Below the pieces are notes generated by a model. That model did no database searches, had not been told where the DNA came from, and worked only from the letters and a program-made list of their open reading frames with translations. The translations under genes were made by a program, and so were the position numbers. DNA of 7,389 bases from Firmicutes bacterium UBA5420. GTDB lineage: Bacteria; Bacillota; Limnochordia; Darwinibacteriales; Darwinibacteriaceae. Positions 1 to 6,632 of this stretch are shown here, one piece after another (position 1 is the stretch's first letter; every line of letters begins with the position of its first letter). The DNA lies in the NCBI GenBank assembly GCA_002409455.1, contig DHNI01000053.1, positions 5,183-12,571 on the forward strand. The letters run 5' to 3'.

Positions 1-1190
1 GCCCCAAGCCCCAAGTACCACTTACTTAAGAAACCATTAAAGGGCGGAATGCCAATCATGGACAAGGAAGCCATGGTGAAACAAGTCATGGAAATTGGCA
101 GCCGTTTCCCGATCCCCTTGAAATCTCCTATTTCTGTTTTCCCTGTCAATAAGATCAAGGTTCCAGAGATTAAAAACAAACCAGACTTCATGATGGCATG
201 GGTAAAAATGTGAAAAATGTCTCCTACCAAAGCCTGCTCCGAAAGGAGCGCCATGCCCAGGAGAATATAGCCCATCTGAGCTACACTAGAATAAGCCAAA
301 CGGCGTTTTAGATTGCTCTGCATAATCGCAAACACCGAACCGAGCAAGATAGTCAAAACAGCGCCCACCAGCAGCATGTTGATCCATCCCACTTCCCTCA
401 AAAAACGAAACTCATAGATGTTAAAAATCACACGCAGCAGACCAAAGGCGCCAATTTTCAGCATGATCCCAGAAAGCAGTGCACTCGAAGGCGAAGGCGC
501 CACAGGGTGGGCTTCAGGAAGCCAGACATGCAAAGGGAACATCCCAGCCTTGACGCCAAACCCGATCAAAAAGCCGATAAACGATACCAAGGACAACGTA
601 GAATTGGATGCCAAGAAGCCACCTTCAGTGAAGGCGACGTTTCCGGTTATGGCATACACCCCGAGAATTCCAAAAAGCAGGGCCAAGCCGCCACCGATGG
701 TCATGATCAGATAGAGAAAACCAGCTCTGAGTGCTTTGGCATGGCCTTCTTGAATCACCAAGACATAGGAAGCAAAGCTCATGAGCTCAAAAAATAAGAA
801 AAGCGTTAGTAAATCGCCTGCAAGCAGCGTACCTAGAGTTGCCCCAAAGGTAATGAGGGTAAAGGTATGATAGCGCTTGATGTTGTGCATCGCTTTCATA
901 TAATCAAAAGAATAGATGGTGACCAAAAGCCAGATGCTACAAGCAATTGTGACCAAGATCGCGCTGAGCCAGTCGATACGAAAAGACACTCCAAACGGAT
1001 GCAGAATTTTCGAATACTCCAAAACCACAACACCTGTATCTTGTAGATATGGATACAAGAGCAACCCCAAAAGCCCCGTAATTGCTGTAACTGCTAAGAC
1101 AAAGCCATCCCTAACACGGTCACTCATGTTCACTGCATAAACCACCAAGCCACCGATGATAGGAATAAAGGTGATCAAAAACGGAAGCAT
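1..1190 (-). CDS. Proton-conducting antiporter-type membrane subunit (MrpD / NuoM-NuoN family), 3' end cut off by window
   Basis: Polytopic membrane protein of the family shared by Mrp cation/proton antiporter subunits A and D and complex I / membrane hydrogenase subunits. It should move protons (or exchange Na+ for H+) across the cytoplasmic membrane. The 396 visible residues start with a hydrophobic helix (MLPFLITFIPIIGG) and continue through many membrane segments. Family marks are visible: the helix GDLLTLFLFFELMSF with the conserved Glu (E135), the GVKAGMFPLHVWLPEAHP block (K214, H221, E226, H228), SGIMLKIGAFGLLR (K245), LKRRLAYSSVAQMGY (294-308), HIFTHAIMKS (H327, H331, K335) and GIPPFNGFLSKW near the cut. 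Family length is near 490, so about 100 residues are missing. The ATG has an AAGGAG site 7 nt upstream. It follows spoVD by 69 bp on the same strand. Whether it belongs to an Mrp antiporter, a respiratory complex or a hydrogenase cannot be decided without the downstream genes; MrpD-like is my best guess. Confidence 0.9.
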   Translation of the reverse strand, partial: MLPFLITFIPIIGGLVVYAVNMSDRVRDGFVLAVTAITGLLGLLLYPYLQDTGVVVLEYSKILHPFGVSFRIDWLSAILVTIACSIWLLVTIYSFDYMKAMHNIKRYHTFTLITFGATLGTLLAGDLLTLFLFFELMSFASYVLVIQEGHAKALRAGFLYLIMTIGGGLALLFGILGVYAITGNVAFTEGGFLASNSTLSLVSFIGFLIGFGVKAGMFPLHVWLPEAHPVAPSPSSALLSGIMLKIGAFGLLRVIFNIYEFRFLREVGWINMLLVGAVLTILLGSVFAIMQSNLKRRLAYSSVAQMGYILLGMALLSEQALVGDIFHIFTHAIMKSGLFLISGTLILLTGKTEIGDFKGIGKRLPISMTCFTMASLSMIGIPPFNGFLSKWYLGLG

Positions 1191-1197
1191 ACGCCCA

Positions 1198-1203
1198 CTC
1201 CTT
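1198..1203 (-). promoter_or_regulatory. Ribosome binding site of the antiporter subunit gene
   Basis: AAGGAG on the minus strand, 7 nt before the ATG at 1190-1188. It fixes the start; an out-of-frame GTG lies between the two. The 69 bp gap to spoVD shows no convincing terminator, only a 4 bp stem GTTC-AAAA-GAAC, so read-through from spoVD is possible. Confidence 0.8.
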
Positions 1204-1259
1204 GTTCTTTTGAACTTCCTATCTTCTATTCGCCTTTTTGGTGGTTTCTCCTTCCGAGG

Positions 1260-3200
1260 TCAAGCCCCATAAGGACTTGGCTGTTCTGTACTCACCTCGC
1301 TATAATCAATCTCGGTATAAATATAAACTAGGCTACCTTCATCAACCCTGGCCTCAGGAGCGGGTACCTGCCCGATAATCCTAGTTCCAGGGCCCACAAC
1401 CTCAACACGGAACCCCGCCCTTTGTAGGACTTGCGTTCCCTGTTCAACGCCTAGGTTGCCCACATCTGGTACCGACGCTTGCCGATTGCCACTACTTACC
1501 GTAGCTTTGGGCTCCACTCCGAGGTAGGGCAGCACTTTTTGCGCTAGGCGAGCAAAAACCGGTGAGGCAATAATGCCTCCGTAGAAGGCACCCTGGGGTT
1601 CCCAAAGCACAAGGAGCGCCGCCATCTGGGGATCATCTTCGGGTGCAAACCCAGCAAAAGACGTCACCATTTTCGAATGAGAATAGCGTCCATTTTCGAC
1701 CAATTGCGCTGTTCCCGTCTTTCCAGCCACATCGTAGCCGGGTACTTCCGCCCGTTTCCCCGAACCTACTTCCACCGCCGAGCGCAATACATACGCTGTG
1801 ATATCTGCAGCCTCAGTACCCACAATCTGTCTCTGCTCTGGAATATCGGCAGGGAATGTGCCCTCCGGTGTAACCATTTCCTTCACATAGTGCAAAACAG
1901 AGTAGATTCCGTCATTGGCAATAGCTCCAAAGCCTGCGAGAAGCTGAATTGGTGTAAGAGTTAGGCCCTGCCCGAAACCGATATTAGCCCAAGTCACAAG
2001 GGGTACACTCGGCGAGGGTGCCCGCAAAGTGCCTCCCATCTCTCCGGGAAAATCGATTCCTGTCTTGTGGCCAAGATTAAAATCGAGCAATCCAGCATAA
2101 AATCGTTCGGGCCCCAGATCAAGGGCCAATTTCGCGTAGTAGGGATTACAAGAATTCTGCATCGTTTGGGCGAAAGTCTGGGAACCATGGCCCCCCCGAT
2201 TCCAACAGCGCACATTCCAACCTGATACCCGAATATAGCCGGGGTCAAAAAAACCCGAACTAAGAGACGCCACTCCCTCATTAACCGCGATAGCGGCAGT
2301 TACGCCCTTAAAGGTAGAACCTGGTTCATAGGTATCGGTCACAGCGATGTTGCGCCGATTGGCTACGGGGTATTTGTCAAATTCCTCAATGTCATAGGTA
2401 GGATAGATGGCGTTAGCCAAGATTTCTCCATTTTTCGGATCGGTGATCAAGATTATACCTAAGCGAGAGCCTGTCTCCAGTGTTGCACGGCGCACCTCTT
2501 CTTCAGCCATACGCTGTAAGAAGATATCGAGGGTTAAAACCAAATCTCCCCCTTTTTCCCCCGGTAGGTAACCACGCACCCCATCTTCTAAGGCACGCCC
2601 ATGGGCATCGCGTTCAAACACTGTCTGACCTGGCGTCCCTCTTAAGAGGTCGTCATAATAGAGTTCTAGGCCTTCTAAACCTTGGTTATCAATGCCCACA
2701 AACCCTAGAACCTGCGGTGCCACAGAGCCATAAGGATAAATGCGGGTAGAGGTGGGAACAACACCAATTCCAGGAAGGCCCAAGGCGATGATCTGCCGAG
2801 CTTCTTCTTCACCCACCTTTTTCTTTAGCCACTCTGTGGCAGAGCGCTTGGAGATGCGCTGCAAAATGAAGTCTTCCTCCAACCCCAAAATCCCAGCCAA
2901 GATCCTTGCTGTGCCCTCGATGTCCTCGACTTCAGCAGGAATAGCATAGACGGTATGCGCGCTCACGCTCATGGCAAGGGGAACCCCATTGCGGTCATAT
3001 ATTGTTCCCCGTAAACCTTCGATGGGAATTCTTTGCATGCGCTGTTCCAAAGCTTTGGTCTGAAAGAATTCATTTTGCCAGAGTTGCAGATAGGCAAGGC
3101 GCACTGCCAAGAAGCCGCTCCCCACTAACATGATCAGCAGCAAGAGCAGAATTCGTCTTTGAATCAATCGATCGGAGACTTTCTTCATAGCTTTATTCAC
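1260..3200 (-). CDS. spoVD: SpoVD-type class B penicillin-binding protein (transpeptidase) with C-terminal PASTA domain
   Basis: D,D-transpeptidase that crosslinks peptidoglycan outside the membrane; SpoVD proper works on spore cortex, its paralogue FtsI/PBP2B on the division septum. Of 646 residues, 16-36 form the single N-terminal membrane anchor; the class B dimerisation region includes RGTIYDRNG (64-72); the transpeptidase domain spans about 245-560 with the active-site Ser295 in STFK, the SCN motif (S350, N352) and KTG (K494-G496). One PASTA repeat lies at about 577-629 (VPDVGNLG... to ...VYIYTE). The CWNRGGHGSQTF...QNSCNP stretch and the length, equal to what I recall for Bacillus subtilis SpoVD, favour SpoVD over FtsI, but without the dcw neighbours a division role remains possible. 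The first in-frame start is GTG at 3200, giving an 8-base overlap (GTGAATAA) with the dacF stop; an ATG four codons later (3188) is an alternative. Neither has a strong ribosome site, which suggests translational coupling to dacF. Confidence 0.92.
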   Translation of the reverse strand: MNKAMKKVSDRLIQRRILLLLLIMLVGSGFLAVRLAYLQLWQNEFFQTKALEQRMQRIPIEGLRGTIYDRNGVPLAMSVSAHTVYAIPAEVEDIEGTARILAGILGLEEDFILQRISKRSATEWLKKKVGEEEARQIIALGLPGIGVVPTSTRIYPYGSVAPQVLGFVGIDNQGLEGLELYYDDLLRGTPGQTVFERDAHGRALEDGVRGYLPGEKGGDLVLTLDIFLQRMAEEEVRRATLETGSRLGIILITDPKNGEILANAIYPTYDIEEFDKYPVANRRNIAVTDTYEPGSTFKGVTAAIAVNEGVASLSSGFFDPGYIRVSGWNVRCWNRGGHGSQTFAQTMQNSCNPYYAKLALDLGPERFYAGLLDFNLGHKTGIDFPGEMGGTLRAPSPSVPLVTWANIGFGQGLTLTPIQLLAGFGAIANDGIYSVLHYVKEMVTPEGTFPADIPEQRQIVGTEAADITAYVLRSAVEVGSGKRAEVPGYDVAGKTGTAQLVENGRYSHSKMVTSFAGFAPEDDPQMAALLVLWEPQGAFYGGIIASPVFARLAQKVLPYLGVEPKATVSSGNRQASVPDVGNLGVEQGTQVLQRAGFRVEVVGPGTRIIGQVPAPEARVDEGSLVYIYTEIDYSEVSTEQPSPYGA

Positions 3201-4350
3201 CCATTCCGCGGAAAATCCGTGTCATACTGTTAAAAATGCGCCGTAGCCATGTGGCCAATCCCGTACTTTGCTGTGCTACTAGATCTAGGCGCACAAACTC
3301 CTCGCCCTGTCGCATGACTACCAGTTCACCTACTTTGTCACCACGATCAATAGGAGCCCTGAGATCAGGCAAAATTTGGGTCTCCGTCTCATACTCCAAA
3401 TCCGATTCTGTGGCCGCCACCACCGCAAACTCACGAGCCAAAACGGCGTTTACCTGGTGATCCACGCCATCGGGGATCAAGACTTGTGTGAGAACCTCCT
3501 CGCTGGAAATCAAAGTACGTAGGTTACCAAAAGCCCATTCCAGAAGCTTTTCATTTTCATCGTTCCGCACTTCCCTGCTGCGAGCCCCTAGGACTACGAT
3601 AATTAAGCGCTTCTCATGTCTAACACAAGAAGTGATCAGGGTGTGTCCAGCGGGCGTTGTGGCCCCCGTCTTTCCCCCTTCAACTCCTGGGAGAGCCAAG
3701 AGCGGATGTGAATTCTTAATTCTACGATCCTGCGATTCTAGAAAATAATCAGTAGACGTCAAAATGGAACGCAGCAGTTCGTGTTCCAAAGCAACTTGCA
3801 GCAATCTTGCTTGATCCAAGGCCGTTGAGAAGTTATTGCTAAAAATAGAGAGTAATCCAGTACAATCCACATAGTGGGTGTCTCCAAGACCAAGTTCCTC
3901 AGCCTTGGCATTCATTAGTTTAATGAAGTCCGCCTCCGTGCCTGCCACATATTCAGCTAGGGCTACGGCTGCGTCATTGGCCGACACTAGTGCCGTGGCA
4001 TACAAAAGATCCTCTACAGTCAGCGTATCGCCGGCCTTGAGATTGATCTGCGTGCCTTCTCGGCTCGCCGCCCGAGCGCTGGCTGTGACGGCACCGTCTA
4101 AGGCGAGCTTGCCTTCTTCCACAAGCTCTATGGCCACAAGTAAAGTCATAACTTTTGTAATACTGGCGATGGAACGCTGCTGGTAAGCGTTTTTTTCTAG
4201 TACTAGGTACCCATAATCTGCGTCGTAGACAGCGTAGGCAATCGAACTTAGCTCTGGAGGTGCCTTTAAGGCATGTGCTACCCCCGAGAACGCTGTAGTC
4301 ATAACAAGAATGGCGAGTATGCCCCACGGCACGATCCTCGATGCTCGCAT
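3193..4350 (-). CDS. dacF: DacF-type serine D-alanyl-D-alanine carboxypeptidase (low-molecular-weight penicillin-binding protein)
   Basis: Secreted, membrane-attached peptidase S11 enzyme that removes the terminal D-Ala from peptidoglycan stem peptides and so limits crosslinking. The 385-residue protein has a signal peptide (hydrophobic core about 9-22, likely cleavage after VAHA, residue 27), SITK (nucleophile S63, K66), SAN (S123-N125), KTG (227-229) in GGKTGATTPAGHT, a C-terminal beta domain at about 280-360 ending in EEFVRLDLVA, and a final amphipathic helix (about 364-382) typical of the membrane anchor in DacA/DacF proteins. Length is normal. The ATG at 4350 is chosen because AAGGAGG lies 6 nt upstream and it puts the signal peptide at the N-terminus; an in-frame start at 4500 would add 50 residues that run back through the divergent gene. 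The pairing with spoVD suggests a sporulation or cortex role, as for Bacillus dacF, but DacA/DacB-type general roles are not excluded. Confidence 0.93.
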   Translation of the reverse strand: MRASRIVPWGILAILVMTTAFSGVAHALKAPPELSSIAYAVYDADYGYLVLEKNAYQQRSIASITKVMTLLVAIELVEEGKLALDGAVTASARAASREGTQINLKAGDTLTVEDLLYATALVSANDAAVALAEYVAGTEADFIKLMNAKAEELGLGDTHYVDCTGLLSIFSNNFSTALDQARLLQVALEHELLRSILTSTDYFLESQDRRIKNSHPLLALPGVEGGKTGATTPAGHTLITSCVRHEKRLIIVVLGARSREVRNDENEKLLEWAFGNLRTLISSEEVLTQVLIPDGVDHQVNAVLAREFAVVAATESDLEYETETQILPDLRAPIDRGDKVGELVVMRQGEEFVRLDLVAQQSTGLATWLRRIFNSMTRIFRGMGE

Positions 4351-4356
4351 GGGTCT

Positions 4357-4363
4357 CCTCCTT
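4357..4363 (-). promoter_or_regulatory. Ribosome binding site of dacF
   Basis: Full AAGGAGG on the minus strand, 6 nt before the ATG at 4350-4348. It decides the dacF start in favour of the signal-peptide-bearing form. I could not assign a convincing promoter for dacF upstream of it: no match I trust to the sigma A, F or G consensus is seen in the 90 bp divergent gap. Confidence 0.85.
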
Positions 4364-4384
4364 TCGCTTTCTAAGAATAAATAC

Positions 4385-4414
4385 GCGACACTTGTAGTAA
4401 TTAGTACATATACT
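4385..4414 (+). promoter_or_regulatory. Candidate sigma A-type promoter of femX-alr
   Basis: GCGACA at 4385-4390 (4 of 6 matches to TTGACA) and TATACT at 4409-4414 (5 of 6 to TATAAT) are separated by 18 bases. Transcription would begin near 4421, leaving a leader of about 20 nt that contains the femX ribosome site. This is a pattern match in an AT-rich, 90 bp divergent gap; the promoter for the leftward dacF-spoVD genes must lie in the same gap, so any regulator binding here could affect both directions. Confidence 0.4.
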
Positions 4415-4428
4415 GAAAGAGGTTTGAA

Positions 4429-4433
4429 AGGAG
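4429..4433 (+). promoter_or_regulatory. Ribosome binding site of femX
   Basis: AGGAG within GAAAGGAGAGGG, 7 nt before the GTG at 4441. It supports GTG as the start codon of femX; there is no in-frame ATG near it. Confidence 0.75.
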
Positions 4434-4440
4434 AGGGATT

Positions 4441-5493
4441 GTGGAAACCAAGCTCTTCTGGGAAAAAGAAGAAGTCTTTGACCATTTTGTGGCAAGTCAC
4501 CCCAGGGGCGATGTCCTGCAGACAACCAAGTGGGGAAGACTAAAGGCCCATTCAGGATGGACCTATTGGCCACTGGCGGCCATAGAAGACGGAGTCGTGC
4601 AGGGGGTTGCCCTCATTCTACTTAGAAAACTGCCCCTCGGGGTAACGTTTGGCTATTCGCCCCGAGGTCCCCTTTTCTCCTCTAGAGAAGCTCTAGAGGC
4701 TTTATTTCTGGCAGGTGCGAAGCTTTTGAAAGAAGAAAAGGCACTGGTCTGGAAAATGGATCCACCCATTCTTGATGGAGACGAACTCTGGCTTGATTGT
4801 GTTCAGAAGAACCGGATCCGCTTGATCGACACTGGCTTGGACTTCGCAGGGGTTCAACCCCGCTATGTCATGACGCTAAATTTGAGCAATTCGACTGATA
4901 CTTTACTTAAGAACATGAAAAGCAAGACCCGTTATAACATTGGCTACGCCCAGCGCAAAGGTGTCCAGATTGTCCGCGCCAAAGAACGAAGACTCTTAAA
5001 CGTCTTTTATGTTCTGCTACAAGAAACTGCCCTCCGAGACGGGTTTACCATTCGACCCATCGATTATTACGAGGCCATGTGGGAACATCTCGTAGAAAAC
5101 AACCTTGCCCAGCTGTTTTTAGCCTACCATGACAACACCCCCCTTGCAGGAGCCATCTGTTTTCGCCTCCCCCACAGGGTCTGGTATGTTTATGGTGCTT
5201 CGAGTAACGAAAAGCGTAACCTGCAGGCCTCTCACCTCATCCAGTGGGAGATGATCCGGTGGGCGAAGAGCCTTGGCACTAAAGTATATGACTTTCGGGG
5301 GGTCTCAGGAGATTTAAGGGAAGACAATCCCCTCTATGGACTCTATCGATTCAAAGAAGGTTTCGGGGCGAGGCTGGATACCTATGTGGGCGAATTCGAT
5401 CTTCCCATTTCGCAAGGAGGATATGTATTATGGCAAGGGGGTTTGGCCCTTCACAATTGGATGCGGGAGCGTGCTCGTGCTGGATCCAGGTAG
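4441..5493 (+). CDS. femX: FemX/FemAB-family peptidyl transferase (peptidoglycan cross-bridge enzyme)
   Basis: Cytoplasmic enzyme of the FemABX family, which uses aminoacyl-tRNA to add amino acids to the stem-peptide side chain of lipid II or UDP-MurNAc-pentapeptide, building the interpeptide bridge. The 350 residues fit two GNAT-like halves (about 1-140 and 150-320) without the coiled-coil arm of staphylococcal FemA, the compact form seen in Weissella FemX. Recognisable blocks are TTKWGRLK (28-35), MKSKTRYNIGYAQRKGV (159-175), VWYVYGASS (247-255), YDFRG (283-287) and NPLYGLYRFKEGFGA (296-310) with the FKxGF lysine K305. The GTG start has a good ribosome site. It is divergent from dacF and its last 64 bases are also coding, in another frame, for alr. 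The amino acid it transfers cannot be told from sequence, and clostridia-type walls are often directly crosslinked, so a related role (for example in another aminoacyl transfer) is possible. Confidence 0.9.
   Translation: METKLFWEKEEVFDHFVASHPRGDVLQTTKWGRLKAHSGWTYWPLAAIEDGVVQGVALILLRKLPLGVTFGYSPRGPLFSSREALEALFLAGAKLLKEEKALVWKMDPPILDGDELWLDCVQKNRIRLIDTGLDFAGVQPRYVMTLNLSNSTDTLLKNMKSKTRYNIGYAQRKGVQIVRAKERRLLNVFYVLLQETALRDGFTIRPIDYYEAMWEHLVENNLAQLFLAYHDNTPLAGAICFRLPHRVWYVYGASSNEKRNLQASHLIQWEMIRWAKSLGTKVYDFRGVSGDLREDNPLYGLYRFKEGFGARLDTYVGEFDLPISQGGYVLWQGGLALHNWMRERARAGSR
4635..4667 (+). repeat. Inverted repeat inside femX (8 bp arms, 17-base loop)
   Basis: CCTCGGGG at 4635-4642 and CCCCGAGG at 4660-4667 are perfect complements, followed by TCCCCTTTTCTCC. 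In RNA this could form a GC-rich stem early in femX. It may be chance in a coding region. Confidence 0.6.
4679..4699 (+). repeat. Perfect 9 bp inverted repeat inside femX, each arm holding the palindrome CTCTAGAG
   Basis: CCTCTAGAG (4679-4687), loop AAG, CTCTAGAGG (4691-4699), followed by CTTTATTTCT. Each arm contains the 8-base palindrome CTCTAGAG, so the two copies are also direct repeats 11 bp apart, about one helical turn. It encodes the ordinary peptide SSREALEA. It could be a hairpin with a weak terminator-like tail, a paired protein site, or coincidence. Confidence 0.6.
5414..5420 (+). promoter_or_regulatory. Ribosome binding site of alr, inside femX
   Basis: AAGGAGG lies within the femX reading frame, 9 nt before the ATG at 5430. 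A nearer ATG at 5423 is only 2 nt away and opens an unrelated 3-prime-terminal frame, so 5430 is taken as the alr start. A full-strength site here argues that the overlap is used and alr is translated on its own initiation. Confidence 0.85.
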
Positions 5494-6632
5494 ACTTAAG
5501 CGCCTTGGAACACAATATTAAGCTCATCGAGCGTCACGGCCAAGTACCCCTCTTACCAATTCTCAAGAGCAACGCCTATGGTCATGGCGCTCCTATAGTA
5601 GCCGCGTTCTTAAGGAGCAAAGGGTTTTCCTTCCTTGGCGTGAGTAGTCTAGAAGAAGCATTGGATATTTTACAGATAACCCCCACCTCCCTACTGGTGC
5701 TAGCTCCACCACTTCCTGCCCAGTTACCCCTATTTTTCCAGCATCATCTCCTGCCAACCATATCCTCCCCCGAGCTTTTGGCCGGTGTAAGCCAGTTAGC
5801 CAAAGAGAGACGACAGAAGATAACGATCCATCTAAAGGTCGATACGGGATTTGGCCGCCTCGGGATAGCCCCCGAGGGGCTTTTGTCCCTAATAAAGCAA
5901 ATTAAAAAAGCCCCCTACTTGCATCTAGGAGGCATCTTCACCCATTTTTCCGCAGCGTCGAGCGATACTGCCTTTACGCAAAGGCAGCTCCATACCTTTT
6001 TAAAACTCAAAAAAGACGTTGACGCTCTAGGCGGCTGTGATCATGTGCTATGGCATGCAGCCAATAGTGCCGCCTTTTTGACACTACCCTCTAGCCATTT
6101 AGACTTAGTACGAATTGGAACACTACTCTATGGGCAATCGCCTCTGCCGCAGATTCCGCCCTGGGATTTGGCTGAAACCTGGCAGTTCAAGACCCGCATC
6201 ATCCACATTCGCACCCTGCCACAAGGCCATTCTGTGGGCTATGGCCGCGTGTACCGCACGAAAAAACCTACAAGAATGGGAGTCATCCCGGTAGGTTACA
6301 GCCACGGTCTAGAATTAGAACCCCTGACAACACCCTGGCGACAAATCAAGCAAGCCCTAGGTCAGGGGCTAAAGGGTCAAAACCACGTACTTCATCCTCA
6401 AGGCCCCCTACCCATTATCGGACGAGTTGGTATGGGCTTAACATCGGTGGATTTGAGCCAAACGCCAGACGTTCATGTAGGCGATTGTGTTACTGTATCT
6501 ATGCGCAGGGTCACAGCCGGTGCAAACATACCCCGTGTTTACTATCTACAAGGTGAGATGAAGTGCATGTTCTGGAACCACGAAATTTATAACCAAAGAG
6601 GCCGCAAGATCAGCTCAAGGGGTCTTTTTTGA
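5430..6632 (+). CDS. alr: Alanine racemase, variant active site
   Basis: PLP enzyme converting L- to D-alanine in the cytoplasm for peptidoglycan stem peptides. The 400 residues fit the fold-III TIM barrel plus C-terminal beta domain. Visible marks: WIQVDLSALEHN (18-29), the PLP lysine K46 in LKSNAYGHG, KVDTGFGRLGI (R143, matching Arg136 of the Geobacillus enzyme), THFS (H172), NSAAF (S213), LVRIGTLLYG (R228, matching Arg219) and the second catalytic base Y271 in VGYGRVYR. Two positions differ: the usual GRVCMD block is GRVGMG, with Gly334 and Gly336 where Cys311 and Asp313 normally stand, and the usual GYADG is GYSHG (289-293). The C-terminus runs past PRVYY (368-372) for about 28 residues of unclear relation to the family, and its last codons overlap the convergent nitrilase-like gene. 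It overlaps femX by 64 bases and is probably in one transcript with it. A variant clostridial Alr subfamily with an altered CMD block probably exists, so activity is likely but not certain; another amino acid racemase is the alternative. Confidence 0.9.
   Translation: MARGFGPSQLDAGACSCWIQVDLSALEHNIKLIERHGQVPLLPILKSNAYGHGAPIVAAFLRSKGFSFLGVSSLEEALDILQITPTSLLVLAPPLPAQLPLFFQHHLLPTISSPELLAGVSQLAKERRQKITIHLKVDTGFGRLGIAPEGLLSLIKQIKKAPYLHLGGIFTHFSAASSDTAFTQRQLHTFLKLKKDVDALGGCDHVLWHAANSAAFLTLPSSHLDLVRIGTLLYGQSPLPQIPPWDLAETWQFKTRIIHIRTLPQGHSVGYGRVYRTKKPTRMGVIPVGYSHGLELEPLTTPWRQIKQALGQGLKGQNHVLHPQGPLPIIGRVGMGLTSVDLSQTPDVHVGDCVTVSMRRVTAGANIPRVYYLQGEMKCMFWNHEIYNQRGRKISSRGLF
5858..5880 (+). repeat. Overlapping alternative hairpins inside alr
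   Basis: CCTCGGG (5858-5864) pairs with CCCGAGG (5871-5877), while GCCCC (5868-5872) pairs with GGGGC (5876-5880), which is followed by TTTTG. The two stems exclude each other. The sequence encodes a conserved part of Alr (RLGIAPEGL), so codon constraint may explain it. Confidence 0.4.

Noticed and set aside
418..1140. Plus-strand open frames of 74 to 98 codons
   Set aside because: They run antisense to the antiporter subunit, whose family motifs are continuous across the region.
1677..2949. Open frames of 69 to 95 codons on both strands
   Set aside because: All are shadows of the spoVD coding sequence, whose catalytic motifs are in one unbroken frame.
3280..3289. Palindrome CTAGATCTAG in dacF and frequent CTAG sites across the window
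   Set aside because: CTAG occurs at about the rate expected by chance for this composition, so isolated palindromes of this kind are not informative.
4351..4500. Longer dacF form starting at 4500 (50 extra residues)
   Set aside because: It would read through the divergent gap and the start of femX, bury the signal peptide, and ignore the AAGGAGG placed before the ATG at 4350.
3974..4573. 199-codon minus-strand open frame
   Set aside because: It lies in another frame over dacF and the divergent gap, has low-complexity Arg-rich composition typical of a shadow frame, and matches no family I know.
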